Part shown: in pieces, positions 25,546-32,902 of the stretch | Layout of the letters: the number at the start of each line of letters is the position of its first letter | Numbering within the stretch: position 1 is the first letter of the stretch | From: JBEBVQ01 sp037190845 | GTDB taxonomy: Bacteria > Bacteroidota > Bacteroidia > Chitinophagales > Chitinophagaceae | DNA length: 64,000 bases | Assembly: GCA_037190845.1 (NCBI GenBank) | Contig: JBBCJI010000017.1 | Location: 48,156 to 112,155, forward strand | Reading direction: 5' to 3' | Made by a program: the position numbers and the translations under genes | The notes under the pieces: generated by a model | Databases searched by the model: none | What the model saw: the letters and a program-made list of their open reading frames with translations, nothing else | Told to the model about the DNA's origin: nothing

Positions 25546-26058
25546 TTATTGCGGCAGGCTCACCCGCCCGGCGAGCCAGCTTTCGGATACAGGGACCAGC
25601 CAGCGGTCAAGCAGTTCCTGTTTGGATGTAATGGTATTGTTAAACATCAGCGTATCCTTACTGATATACCCTTTATCTATCGCATACTGCACCTGGCTCA
25701 ACGGAAGCATTTCCGGCTTTTCCCCAACCAGAAATGTGATCGTCATCCGGTCGAATAATTGCACATTATATTGCCGTTCGATGCTTTTGACAATGCGTAC
25801 GGAGCTGTCTGTGCTGCATCCACTTACGGTGGTGTCCGTCTCATCGGCGATGATGATGATGAATTGCCGGAACAGCAACCCTGCCCATCCGCTTACCTTA
25901 TCGCCATGAGAAAGCCATTGAGTGTAAAACTGATGCAATTGTTCTTCGATCTCCCGCTCTTCGTGTTCGTTAAAAGGCCGGCTGCCCTGGTATATCCATA
26001 CCCGGGCCTCGTCTGCAAAATCTGCAGGTATCCGTTTTTTCCAATCCTGAATCTCCAT
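25546..26058 (-). CDS. Conserved hypothetical protein (Bacteroidota type)
   Basis: 170-aa soluble protein without signal peptide. Opening MEIQDWKKRIPADFADEARVWIYQGSRPF is followed by mixed alpha/beta segments, including HGDKVSGWAGLLFRQFIIIIADE and CSTDSSVRIVKSIE. Homologues are sometimes called ABC transporter ATPases, but no Walker A or signature motif is present, so that label is not supported. Function unknown. Its -7 box is only 4 nt from the ATG. Confidence 0.8.
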   Translation of the reverse strand: MEIQDWKKRIPADFADEARVWIYQGSRPFNEHEEREIEEQLHQFYTQWLSHGDKVSGWAGLLFRQFIIIIADETDTTVSGCSTDSSVRIVKSIERQYNVQLFDRMTITFLVGEKPEMLPLSQVQYAIDKGYISKDTLMFNNTITSKQELLDRWLVPVSESWLAGRVSLPQ

Positions 26059-26062
26059 AGGG

Positions 26063-26070
26063 CAAAGGTA
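26063..26070 (-). promoter_or_regulatory. -7 box abutting the start of the 170-aa gene
   Basis: TACCTTTG on the minus strand, 4 nt before the ATG at 26058. If used, the mRNA would be nearly leaderless, or translation starts further in. Confidence 0.55.
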
Positions 26071-26079
26071 AGATTTGTA

Positions 26080-26087
26080 TACCTTTA
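26080..26087 (+). promoter_or_regulatory. -7-like box for the methyltransferase-like gene
   Basis: TACCTTTA, one base from TAnnTTTG, 44 nt before the ATG at 26132. Confidence 0.4.
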
Positions 26088-26131
26088 CGCCACAGGTCAG
26101 ACTCGTCTTTAGCCCTGTTTAAACAAATGAT

Positions 26132-26980
26132 ATGATCAAACAGCTTTATCGTTTTCTAAGTCCTAAGTACCAGAATCTGTTTCTTGATTATAAAGTAGAC
26201 CTTAAGCCCCGGTACGGGCATGGGAAACCACCGCATCAGGGGTTGTACGAGATTATTAATGCGCATCGTGAACAGTACCGGATGTTTTTGTCGGAAGCGC
26301 TCAGCCATAAAGAGGCTATCCGGGAAATTAAAGATGCACGTGAGGAAACAGACCCGGTTAAACCGGTGTGGAATAACGGCTTCCTGCCCGGTCTTGATAT
26401 CGTCGGGATTTATACGATGCTGAGTGTTTTCAAGCCGCAGCGTTATATTGAAATAGGCTCCGGCAACTCTACCAAAGTGGCTTATAAAGCAAAGAAAGAG
26501 CAACAGCTGGCTACGGAGATCATATCCATAGACCCGATGCCACGCGCCGATATAGACAGACTGGCAGACCGGATTATCCGTCGCCCTTTTGAAAATATTG
26601 ATTTTGATATTCTGCAGGAACTGAATGAAAACGACATTCTTTTTGTCGATAATTCTCATCGTATACTCCCGAATTCGGATGCAATGGTTTTTTTTCTGGA
26701 AATACTGCCCCGGTTGAAAAAAGGTGTGATTGTGCATATTCATGATGTATACCTGCCTTATGATTATCCCCAGTTTATGTGCGACCGTTTTTATTCGGAA
26801 CAATATGGGTTGGCTATGTATCTGCTTGCGAATCCTGATAAATATGTGCCCCTGCTTCCTAATTATTTCATTTATGAAGATCAGGAGCTGTCCGGGCATA
26901 TTGCCCCGCTATGGGAACATGAAGATCTCCGGAATGTAGAGCGGCATGGTGGCTCTTTCTGGTTACAGGTTAATGGATGA
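26132..26980 (+). CDS. Class I SAM methyltransferase-like protein
   Basis: 282-aa cytoplasmic protein with a Rossmann-type motif I (YIEIGSGNSTKVAY, about 105-118), an acidic end of beta-2 (IISIDPMPRADI) and the Methyltransf_24-like block NDILFVDNSHRILPNSDAMVFFLEILPRLKKG. The HIHDVYLPYDYP segment is typical of this group, found near sugar and surface-polysaccharide genes. The substrate is unknown. Both neighbours are unrelated, so context does not help. Confidence 0.8.
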   Translation: MIKQLYRFLSPKYQNLFLDYKVDLKPRYGHGKPPHQGLYEIINAHREQYRMFLSEALSHKEAIREIKDAREETDPVKPVWNNGFLPGLDIVGIYTMLSVFKPQRYIEIGSGNSTKVAYKAKKEQQLATEIISIDPMPRADIDRLADRIIRRPFENIDFDILQELNENDILFVDNSHRILPNSDAMVFFLEILPRLKKGVIVHIHDVYLPYDYPQFMCDRFYSEQYGLAMYLLANPDKYVPLLPNYFIYEDQELSGHIAPLWEHEDLRNVERHGGSFWLQVNG

Positions 26981-27050
26981 TCCATTCATTCAGCACATTT
27001 GTCACATTGAATAATGGTTTAAATCCTTAACTTCGGTACAAACCGTCATC

Positions 27051-27461
27051 ATGAAACGAAATGCCACCGCCGTCTGGAACGGCTCAGGAAAAGAAGGACA
27101 AGGACATCTTACGACACAAAGTCAGACCCTTGATCATACACAGTATTCATTTGTCAGCCGCTTTGAAAGTGGTATCGGTACCAATCCCGAAGAGCTGATG
27201 GCCGCCGCCCACGCGGGCTGCTTTACGATGAAGCTTTCTTTTGTATTAGGCGAAGCAGGATTTACACCTGATACCATCACGACCAATTGCGAGATCACCC
27301 TTAAAGACGGCGCGATCTCGACCAGCGCTTTGTCGGTGACAGCAAAAGTGCCGGATATTTCCGAAGAAAAATTCCAGGAATGTGCACAGGACGCAAAGGA
27401 AAACTGCCCGGTATCCAAAGCGTATAATATGGAGATTACGCTATCAGCCAACCTTCAATGA
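27051..27461 (+). CDS. OsmC family peroxiredoxin
   Basis: 136-aa peroxidase that reduces organic hydroperoxides. The two redox cysteines are Cys57 (AAHAGCFTM) and Cys119 (ENCPVSKAY), matching OsmC rather than Ohr spacing. The N-terminal strand region has the usual GxGKEGxGxL opening. Convergent with ribH; the 44-bp gap is filled by a family B repeat that starts at the stop codon. Confidence 0.93.
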   Translation: MKRNATAVWNGSGKEGQGHLTTQSQTLDHTQYSFVSRFESGIGTNPEELMAAAHAGCFTMKLSFVLGEAGFTPDTITTNCEITLKDGAISTSALSVTAKVPDISEEKFQECAQDAKENCPVSKAYNMEITLSANLQ

Positions 27462-27520
27462 ATGATGAATGATGAGTTGTGAATTATAAATTTGCCCCTC
27501 ATCATTCATAACTCATCATT
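27459..27520. repeat. Family B inverted repeat between osmC-like gene and ribH
   Basis: AATGATGAATGATGAGTTGT (from 27461) faces CATCATTCATAACTCATCATT (27500-27520). The right arm encodes, on the minus strand, the last four residues (NDEL) and the TGA stop of ribH. Confidence 0.8.
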
Positions 27521-28015
27521 AAATTGTCTTACGAATCGGATCATCTTCAGCGCTGTGATGGCCGCTTCACGGCCTTTATGGCCGTGTGCTCCGCCGAGGC
27601 GTTCCCAGGCCTGGTTTTCATTGTCTAATGTAAGTACACCAAAAATAACGGGGACGGATAGGTCTGTGTTGAGCTGAGTGATGCCCTGGGTTACAGCCTG
27701 GCATACATAATCAAAATGAGGGGTGCCGCCGCGGATCACTGCTCCGAATGCGATGATGGCTTCCGGTGCATCAGGTTCCCCCTGGGTCTGCCGCCATAAG
27801 TGATTGCAGGCAAAGGGTAGCTCAAAGCTACCAGGTACGGCCAGTTTATGGGTAACGACCGCTTGCAGCTCTGCACAGACCGCTTCACAGCCTGCACAAA
27901 GCTCCGTAACAATTTTTTCGTTCCATTCCGTATAAACAACAGCTACACGCATCGGTACGTCAGCATGGAGCTGCGTAGTGTCGAGCAGGGAAGAACTGTC
28001 TGTTGATTGCGCCAT
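27506..28015 (-). CDS. ribH: 6,7-dimethyl-8-ribityllumazine synthase
   Basis: 169-aa enzyme making lumazine, the riboflavin precursor, from 5-amino-6-ribitylamino-uracil and 3,4-dihydroxybutanone phosphate. Visible motifs: VPGSFELPFACNHL, AIIAFGAVIRGGTPHFDYVC (catalytic His in TPHFD) and PVIFGVLTLDNENQAWERLGG. It stands apart from other rib genes. Its extreme C-terminus (NDEL and stop) is read from a family B repeat, so the 3' end has probably been rewritten by repeat insertion. Confidence 0.96.
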   Translation of the reverse strand: MAQSTDSSSLLDTTQLHADVPMRVAVVYTEWNEKIVTELCAGCEAVCAELQAVVTHKLAVPGSFELPFACNHLWRQTQGEPDAPEAIIAFGAVIRGGTPHFDYVCQAVTQGITQLNTDLSVPVIFGVLTLDNENQAWERLGGAHGHKGREAAITALKMIRFVRQFNDEL

Positions 28016-28017
28016 GG

Positions 28018-28095
28018 TTGAGTTATGAATGATGAGTTATGAATGATGAATTATGATGGGTGAATTCATCACTCATAATTCATCATTCATAATTA
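28018..28095. repeat. Family B palindrome between ribH and the TPR gene
   Basis: Long imperfect palindrome centred on GAATTC (28062-28067), made of ATGAATGATGAATTATGATG words and their complement. It touches the TAA of the upstream TPR gene (28093-28095). Confidence 0.75.
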
Positions 28096-28782
28096 TTCAA
28101 GTGTGCCGAGCCGTGCCAGATATTTATCAATATCCCGCGCCTGCATGCTTGTAGGATATTCATCCCGAATGCGGGCATACGCTTTTTTTGCATCTTCGGG
28201 CTTATTATTCATTTCGCAAGCCACACCCAAACGAAGAAGGTAGATGGGGGTGATCAGCAAGTCACCTTTGCCTGAAGTTGCTTTCCGGTATGCGTCAATC
28301 CCTTTCTGGATATTGCCGGCTTCCATATGTGCATCACCGAGCGAGCCCTGGGCTACTTTTTCTACAGTTGTTCCTTTACCATTAAATTTCTCAAGGTATT
28401 TTACGGCATTCGCGTGATCTCCCATCTTGAGATAGCAGATGCCTGCATAGTAATGGCTCAGATTTCCGGCCTTTGTACTGCCGTAAGTACGGATCACTTT
28501 CAGGAACCCGGCATGTTGTCCGTCGCCGTTGAGCGCCTTGCCTACAGAATCTATATCAAAGTACCGCTGGGCATGATATATCGCGTTTGTGGCTTTGGTT
28601 TCACGCGGCTCCTGATACAGTTTCAGGTAGCCGATGACACCTGCCACTGCAATAAGCACCACAGTGATGATAGTATTGATCCGTTTTTTGTTTTGTTCGT
28701 ACTTGACCTGCAGATTTTCCAGCGTCGCGGTATCGCTGTCTTTTGATGATGTGCCGGGTCTGTTACGGGCGCTGTTTGCCAT
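28093..28782 (-). CDS. Membrane-anchored TPR protein
   Basis: 229 aa: a cytoplasmic polar N-terminus (1-36), one transmembrane helix (about 37-55, ITVVLIAVAGVIGYLKLY), then periplasmic TPR units (about 95-225: HYYAGICYLKMGDHANAVKYLEKF, AQGSLGDAHMEAGNIQKGIDAYRKA, LLRLGVACEMNNKPEDAKKAYARI). The layout resembles YfgM-like proteins that contact SecYEG and periplasmic chaperones, but orthology is not shown. Upstream of ribH on the same strand. Confidence 0.8.
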   Translation of the reverse strand: MANSARNRPGTSSKDSDTATLENLQVKYEQNKKRINTIITVVLIAVAGVIGYLKLYQEPRETKATNAIYHAQRYFDIDSVGKALNGDGQHAGFLKVIRTYGSTKAGNLSHYYAGICYLKMGDHANAVKYLEKFNGKGTTVEKVAQGSLGDAHMEAGNIQKGIDAYRKATSGKGDLLITPIYLLRLGVACEMNNKPEDAKKAYARIRDEYPTSMQARDIDKYLARLGTLE

Positions 28783-28813
28783 ATACTCCTGAATAAAAGG
28801 TTATGTGATTTTT

Positions 28814-28907
28814 AATTTGAAAATGAGACAATTTGAAAATTTGAAAATGAGGCAACGTCTGTGATAATATGAGCATTTTCAAATCAGCTCATTTTCAAAT
28901 TTTCAGA
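28814..28907. repeat. Family A inverted repeat between pdhA and the TPR gene
   Basis: Two left words AATTTGAAAATGAG and AATTTGAAAATTTGAAAATG face two right words GCATTTTCAAATC and TCATTTTCAAATTTTCAGATT. The right edge runs into the pdhA stop codon. Confidence 0.8.
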
Positions 28908-29900
28908 TTAATCTGTTATAAACGGATAGTTTTCTTCTACGTATATATCCTTGTATACCTCGCCGTCATCCGGCCAGGGGCTTTCTTCGGCGAACCGCAC
29001 ACTTTCTTCCACCTCGTTGCGCACTTTTTCATTGATGGCTTCGATTTCTGCTTCTGTAGCCCATTTCTGCTCCATGATCGTTTTCAGCACCTGGTTGATC
29101 GGGTCTTTTTCCTTATATTCTTCCAGCTCTTCCTTGGTGCGGTATTTAGCCGGGTCGCTCATGGAATGGCCTTTATACCGGTATGTTTTTATTTCGAGGA
29201 ATGTAGGGCCACCGCCTTCACGGGCACGACGTACGGCACGTTCGATCGCCTTATGTACCTCCTCGCAGCTCATGCCGTCTACGGAATCGCCAGGCATATC
29301 GTAGGCATCCGCCAGGCGGTATATATCAAGTACTTTGGATGTACGCTCGACAGAAGTACCCATTGCGTAATGATTATTCTCGCAAATGAATACTACAGGT
29401 AACTGCCATAGCACAGCCATATTAAATGTTTCGTGCAACATGCCCTGCCGTGCAGCGCCATCGCCGAAGAAGCAGAGCGTAGCGCGGTCAGAACCCTGAT
29501 ATTGCTCAGCAAAGGCAATGCCGGCGCCCAGGCCGATCTGTCCGCCAACGATGCCATGCCCGCCGAAGAAACGTTTTTCTTTGGAGAAGAAGTGCATAGA
29601 TCCTCCTTTGCCCTTGGTGCAGCCGGTAGCTTTACCATACAACTCTGCCATACATTCCTTCGCAGAAATGCCTTTAGCAATAGCCAACCCGTGATCACGG
29701 TAAGCCGTGATCATGTTGTCATCGTCTCGGATGGCACTCATGGCGCCTGCCGCCACAGCTTCCTGCCCTATGTATAAATGACAAAAGCCCCGGATTTTCT
29801 GCATACCGTACAACTGGCCGGCTTTTTCTTCAAAGCGGCGCAGGAGCAGCATTATCTCATACCAATACAGGTAGGTTTCTTTTCCGAACGGAGTCTGCAC
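28908..29900 (-). CDS. pdhA: Pyruvate dehydrogenase E1 component subunit alpha
   Basis: 330-aa thiamine-pyrophosphate-dependent subunit of the pyruvate dehydrogenase complex. The TPP motif GDGAARQG...ENNHYAMGT is intact, and the phosphorylation-loop region TYRYKGHSMSDPAKYR is present. The partner beta subunit and E2 are not in the window, as often in Bacteroidota. Divergent from recF; the 53-bp gap must hold both promoters. Confidence 0.96.
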   Translation of the reverse strand: MQTPFGKETYLYWYEIMLLLRRFEEKAGQLYGMQKIRGFCHLYIGQEAVAAGAMSAIRDDDNMITAYRDHGLAIAKGISAKECMAELYGKATGCTKGKGGSMHFFSKEKRFFGGHGIVGGQIGLGAGIAFAEQYQGSDRATLCFFGDGAARQGMLHETFNMAVLWQLPVVFICENNHYAMGTSVERTSKVLDIYRLADAYDMPGDSVDGMSCEEVHKAIERAVRRAREGGGPTFLEIKTYRYKGHSMSDPAKYRTKEELEEYKEKDPINQVLKTIMEQKWATEAEIEAINEKVRNEVEESVRFAEESPWPDDGEVYKDIYVEENYPFITD

Positions 29901-29907
29901 AATTTTT

Positions 29908-29915
29908 TAAATTTG
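29908..29915 (+). promoter_or_regulatory. -7 box for recF
   Basis: TAAATTTG, 38 nt before the TTG at 29954. It overlaps an in-frame GTG at 29915, which argues against that GTG as the recF start. Confidence 0.5.
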
Positions 29916-29953
29916 TGCGAAAATATAAAAACTTTCGTTTCCGCCCCAGCAAC

Positions 29954-31030
29954 TTGACTATCATTCAGAAAATAACGCTTGTCCGCTACCGGAATTATGA
30001 TATTTCATCATTTGATTTTTCAGCACCTGTGACCTGCATTTCAGGACCGAATGGTAGCGGAAAGACCAATTTGCTGGATGCGGTCTATTATCTGTGCTAT
30101 ACGAAAAGCTACTTTACCGGTCACCAGCACCATGTTGTGCAGCAGGGGATGGATGGTTTCCGGCTGGAAGGTGTCTTTGATCGTAAAGGAACCGGCGAAA
30201 CGATATGCTGCAAATGGAAGCAGGGAAAAAAGGAAATATCAGCAGATAATGTTCCTTATGAGCGTATTGCGGATCATATCGGGAAACATGCAGCCGTAAT
30301 GATCGCACCGGATGACATGGCGCTGATCAATGACGGCAGCGAACTGCGGCGCAAGTGGGTAGACAGTATACTCAGCCAGGTGGATAAGGCGTATCTTGAA
30401 GCATTGCTGCAATACCAGCGTGTGCTGCTACAGCGTAATGCCTGGCTGAAGCAGCAGGCCTTCAATCCCGATCCGGACAGGGTAACACTGGATTTTTATG
30501 ATGAGCAGCTTGCCCGTAACGGAGCCTATATATACGAGCGACGTACACGGTTTCTCGAAGCCTTTATACCATTGCTCCATGATTTTTACGGGAAGCTGTG
30601 TAACGGACGTGAAGAGATCACGCTTGTCTATGAATCCGATCTTGCGGTAAAGAGCCTGGCCGGATGGCTGAAAGAGGGTTTGCGGCAGGATCTGCAAATG
30701 CAGCGTACCCTGCGCGGTATCCATAAGGACGACTGGCAGTTTATGCTGGGGGGCGCCCTGGTGCGGCGGTTTGGTTCACAGGGACAGAAAAAGAGTTTTC
30801 TGTTTGCCCTCAAGCTGGCTCAATATGCTTACCTGGTACGGGAGCTGGGATACAAGCCGGTTTTGTTGCTGGACGATATTTTTGAAAAACTGGACCAGCA
30901 CCGGATGGAATCTCTGTTGCGCATTATCCGGAGTGAAGGTTTTGGGCAGGTGCTGCTCACAGATACCCATCCCGATCGGGTAAAGGAGGCCTTTGGCAAG
31001 GAAGCAGAGCTTGGGTTTATTTATCTTTGA
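29954..31030 (+). CDS. recF: DNA replication/repair protein RecF
   Basis: SMC-like ATPase (358 aa) that loads RecA at gapped DNA with RecO and RecR. Walker A GPNGSGKTN follows the N-terminal strand IIQKITLVRYRNY; the signature GSQGQKKSF and Walker B PVLLLDDIFEKLD are near the C-terminus. The TTG at 29954 is preferred: it gives the usual family N-terminus and leaves the -7 box (29908-29915) upstream; the in-frame GTG at 29915 would add 13 basic residues. Not beside dnaA/dnaN/gyrB. Confidence 0.93.
   Translation: MTIIQKITLVRYRNYDISSFDFSAPVTCISGPNGSGKTNLLDAVYYLCYTKSYFTGHQHHVVQQGMDGFRLEGVFDRKGTGETICCKWKQGKKEISADNVPYERIADHIGKHAAVMIAPDDMALINDGSELRRKWVDSILSQVDKAYLEALLQYQRVLLQRNAWLKQQAFNPDPDRVTLDFYDEQLARNGAYIYERRTRFLEAFIPLLHDFYGKLCNGREEITLVYESDLAVKSLAGWLKEGLRQDLQMQRTLRGIHKDDWQFMLGGALVRRFGSQGQKKSFLFALKLAQYAYLVRELGYKPVLLLDDIFEKLDQHRMESLLRIIRSEGFGQVLLTDTHPDRVKEAFGKEAELGFIYL
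31022..31029 (+). promoter_or_regulatory. -7 box embedded in the recF stop codon
   Basis: TATCTTTG spans the last codons and TGA of recF and lies 21 nt before the ATG of the hydrolase gene. A TTTG at 30992-30995 is 26 nt upstream, slightly beyond the usual spacing. Confidence 0.45.
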
Positions 31031-31050
31031 TATTTACGCTTCATAACATT

Positions 31051-31749
31051 ATGCAGAGACCCTTATTACTATTGCACGGCGCTATCGGCGCATCAGACCA
31101 GTTGCGGGATCTGGCGGATTCGCTGGTGACATCACACAATGCGCACTTATTTGACTTCCCCGGTCACGGCGGATCGAAAATGCCGGAGGCGCCTTTCTCC
31201 ATACCGTCTTTTGCGGCGGCGCTGCTGGATTTTATCAAGGAGAAAGGATGGGATGAGGTAGCTATTTTTGGCTACAGTATGGGGGGATATGTCGCTTTGT
31301 ACCTTGCAAAATATCATCCGGATGTGGTGCATCGTGTTATTACATTGGGCACTAAATTTTACTGGGATGAAGCAGTGGCTGCAAAGGAAGTGCAGATGCT
31401 CGACCCCGGAACGATAGCGGTGAAAGTACCTGCTTTTGCGGAATCGCTGGAGCAGAGGCATCATCCCAACGACTGGAAAGATGTGCTGCAGCGCACAGCC
31501 GGCATGATGCTGGCATTGGGCCGGGAAAATACGCTTAGTGATGATAGTTACAAAACGATCAGTAAAAAGATACTATTACTGCTGGGCGACCGCGATAAGA
31601 TGGTAAGTCTGGAGGAAACACTGAATGTTTACAGATCGCTCCCGGAAGCACAATTGGGCATTCTGCCAGGCACGCCACATCCCATCGAAAAGGTGGATGT
31701 CGGATTGCTGGATTTTTTCATACGCCGGTTTTTAAATGTCGGGCCGTAA
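31051..31749 (+). CDS. Alpha/beta hydrolase
   Basis: 232-aa cytoplasmic hydrolase of unknown substrate. Oxyanion-hole motif LLLHGAIG (6-13), nucleophile elbow GYSMGG (Ser76), acid probably in LLGDRDKMV, and catalytic His in GTPHPIEKV. The ATG at 31051 is chosen over an in-frame TTG at 31027 that overlaps the recF stop. Ends directly in a strong bidirectional hairpin. Confidence 0.87.
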   Translation: MQRPLLLLHGAIGASDQLRDLADSLVTSHNAHLFDFPGHGGSKMPEAPFSIPSFAAALLDFIKEKGWDEVAIFGYSMGGYVALYLAKYHPDVVHRVITLGTKFYWDEAVAAKEVQMLDPGTIAVKVPAFAESLEQRHHPNDWKDVLQRTAGMMLALGRENTLSDDSYKTISKKILLLLGDRDKMVSLEETLNVYRSLPEAQLGILPGTPHPIEKVDVGLLDFFIRRFLNVGP

Positions 31750-31786
31750 ATTATAAAGCCCGGATAGGTCGTCCGGGCTTTATAAT
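31750..31786. terminator. Bidirectional terminator hairpin
   Basis: Perfect 15-bp stem (31750-31764 with 31772-31786; ATTATAAAGCCCGGA arm, 7-nt loop) between the convergent hydrolase and deoxyhypusine-synthase-like genes. The AT-rich lower stem provides U-tracts in both directions. Confidence 0.85.
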
Positions 31787-31807
31787 CTGATCGGAAGCAG
31801 CTAATAT

Positions 31808-32782
31808 TTAGTGCCCCAGGATGTAAGCAAAGATGAGCGGCGCTACGATCGTAGCATCGCTTTCTACGATGAATTTCGGTGTATTGATATCCAGCTTGCC
31901 CCAGGTGATCTTTTCATTGGGTACGGCGCCGCTGTACGAGCCGTAGGATGTAGTGCTGTCACTGATCTGGCAGAAGTAGCTCCAGAAGGGTACGTCATGC
32001 CATTCCAGGTCCTGGTACATCATTGGCACGACGCATATCGGGAAATCGCCCGCGATACCGCCACCAATCTGGAAGAAACCTACGCCTTTACCTCCTGAAT
32101 TGGCACGATACCACTCGCTCAACCAGACCATATATTCGATACCGCTTTTCATGGTAGATGCTTTCAGCTCGCCTTTGATACAATAGGACGCGAAGATATT
32201 CCCCATGGTGCTGTCTTCCCATCCGGGAACGATGATCGGCAGATTCTTTTCTGCCGCCGCGATCATCCAGCTATGTTCTGCGGGTATTTCATAATGCTCT
32301 TTCATAACACCGCTCAGCAGCAGCTTGTACATATACTCATGCGGGAAATAACGTTCACCGTTGTTTTCTGCATCTTTCCATATTTTGTAAATATGCTTCT
32401 GAATGCGACGGAATGCTTCTTCTTCCGGAATACAGGTATCTGTTACCCGGTTGAATCCATGCTCCAGCAGATCCCATTCTTCCTGCGGGCTAAGGTCGCG
32501 ATAGTTGGGTACGCGTTTATAGTGGCTGTGCGCCACGAGGTTCATGATATCTTCTTCGAGGTTGGCGCCGGTGCAACTGATAATGTGTACTTTATCCTGG
32601 CGGATCATTTCGGCCAGAGAAATACCCAGTTCTGCCGTGCTCATAGCGCCGGCCAGCGTGATCATCATCTTGCCGTTTTCGAGCAGGTGCGTTTCATAGC
32701 CTTTGGCGGCATCAACCAATGCGGCAGCGTTGAAGTGGCGGTAATTGTGTTCTATAAATTGAGAGATGGGGCCTTTGCTCAT
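31808..32782 (-). CDS. Deoxyhypusine synthase family protein
   Basis: 324-aa NAD-dependent enzyme of the deoxyhypusine synthase fold. The C-terminal active-site block reads NEKITWGKLD, with Lys296 matching the catalytic lysine in the VSWGK motif of eukaryotic enzymes. Bacteria lack eIF5A, so a role in polyamine metabolism (for example homospermidine formation) is more likely than protein modification; that is inference. Upstream neighbour citrate synthase is on the same strand, separated by a family C hairpin. Confidence 0.9.
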   Translation of the reverse strand: MSKGPISQFIEHNYRHFNAAALVDAAKGYETHLLENGKMMITLAGAMSTAELGISLAEMIRQDKVHIISCTGANLEEDIMNLVAHSHYKRVPNYRDLSPQEEWDLLEHGFNRVTDTCIPEEEAFRRIQKHIYKIWKDAENNGERYFPHEYMYKLLLSGVMKEHYEIPAEHSWMIAAAEKNLPIIVPGWEDSTMGNIFASYCIKGELKASTMKSGIEYMVWLSEWYRANSGGKGVGFFQIGGGIAGDFPICVVPMMYQDLEWHDVPFWSYFCQISDSTTSYGSYSGAVPNEKITWGKLDINTPKFIVESDATIVAPLIFAYILGH

Positions 32783-32832
32783 AAGTATTGATGTTTTTTG
32801 AATTAGGAGGGAATGATATGTTTAATGTGAAA

Positions 32833-32884
32833 AATGTGACAAATGTGTTTGATGTGTTATCACATCCATCACATTTGTCACATT
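32833..32884. repeat. Family C hairpin (AATGTGACAAATGTG words)
   Basis: 32833-32847 pairs exactly with 32870-32884, with a further imperfect inner stem GATGTG/CACATC. Lies between citrate synthase and the downstream minus-strand gene. Confidence 0.85.
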
Positions 32885-32902
32885 CTCCTTTTCTTTCTTT
32901 TT

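Noticed and set aside
25546..26058. Label of ABC transporter ATPase for the 170-aa protein
   Set aside because: There is no Walker A, Walker B or LSGGQ-type signature; the name is probably a propagated error.
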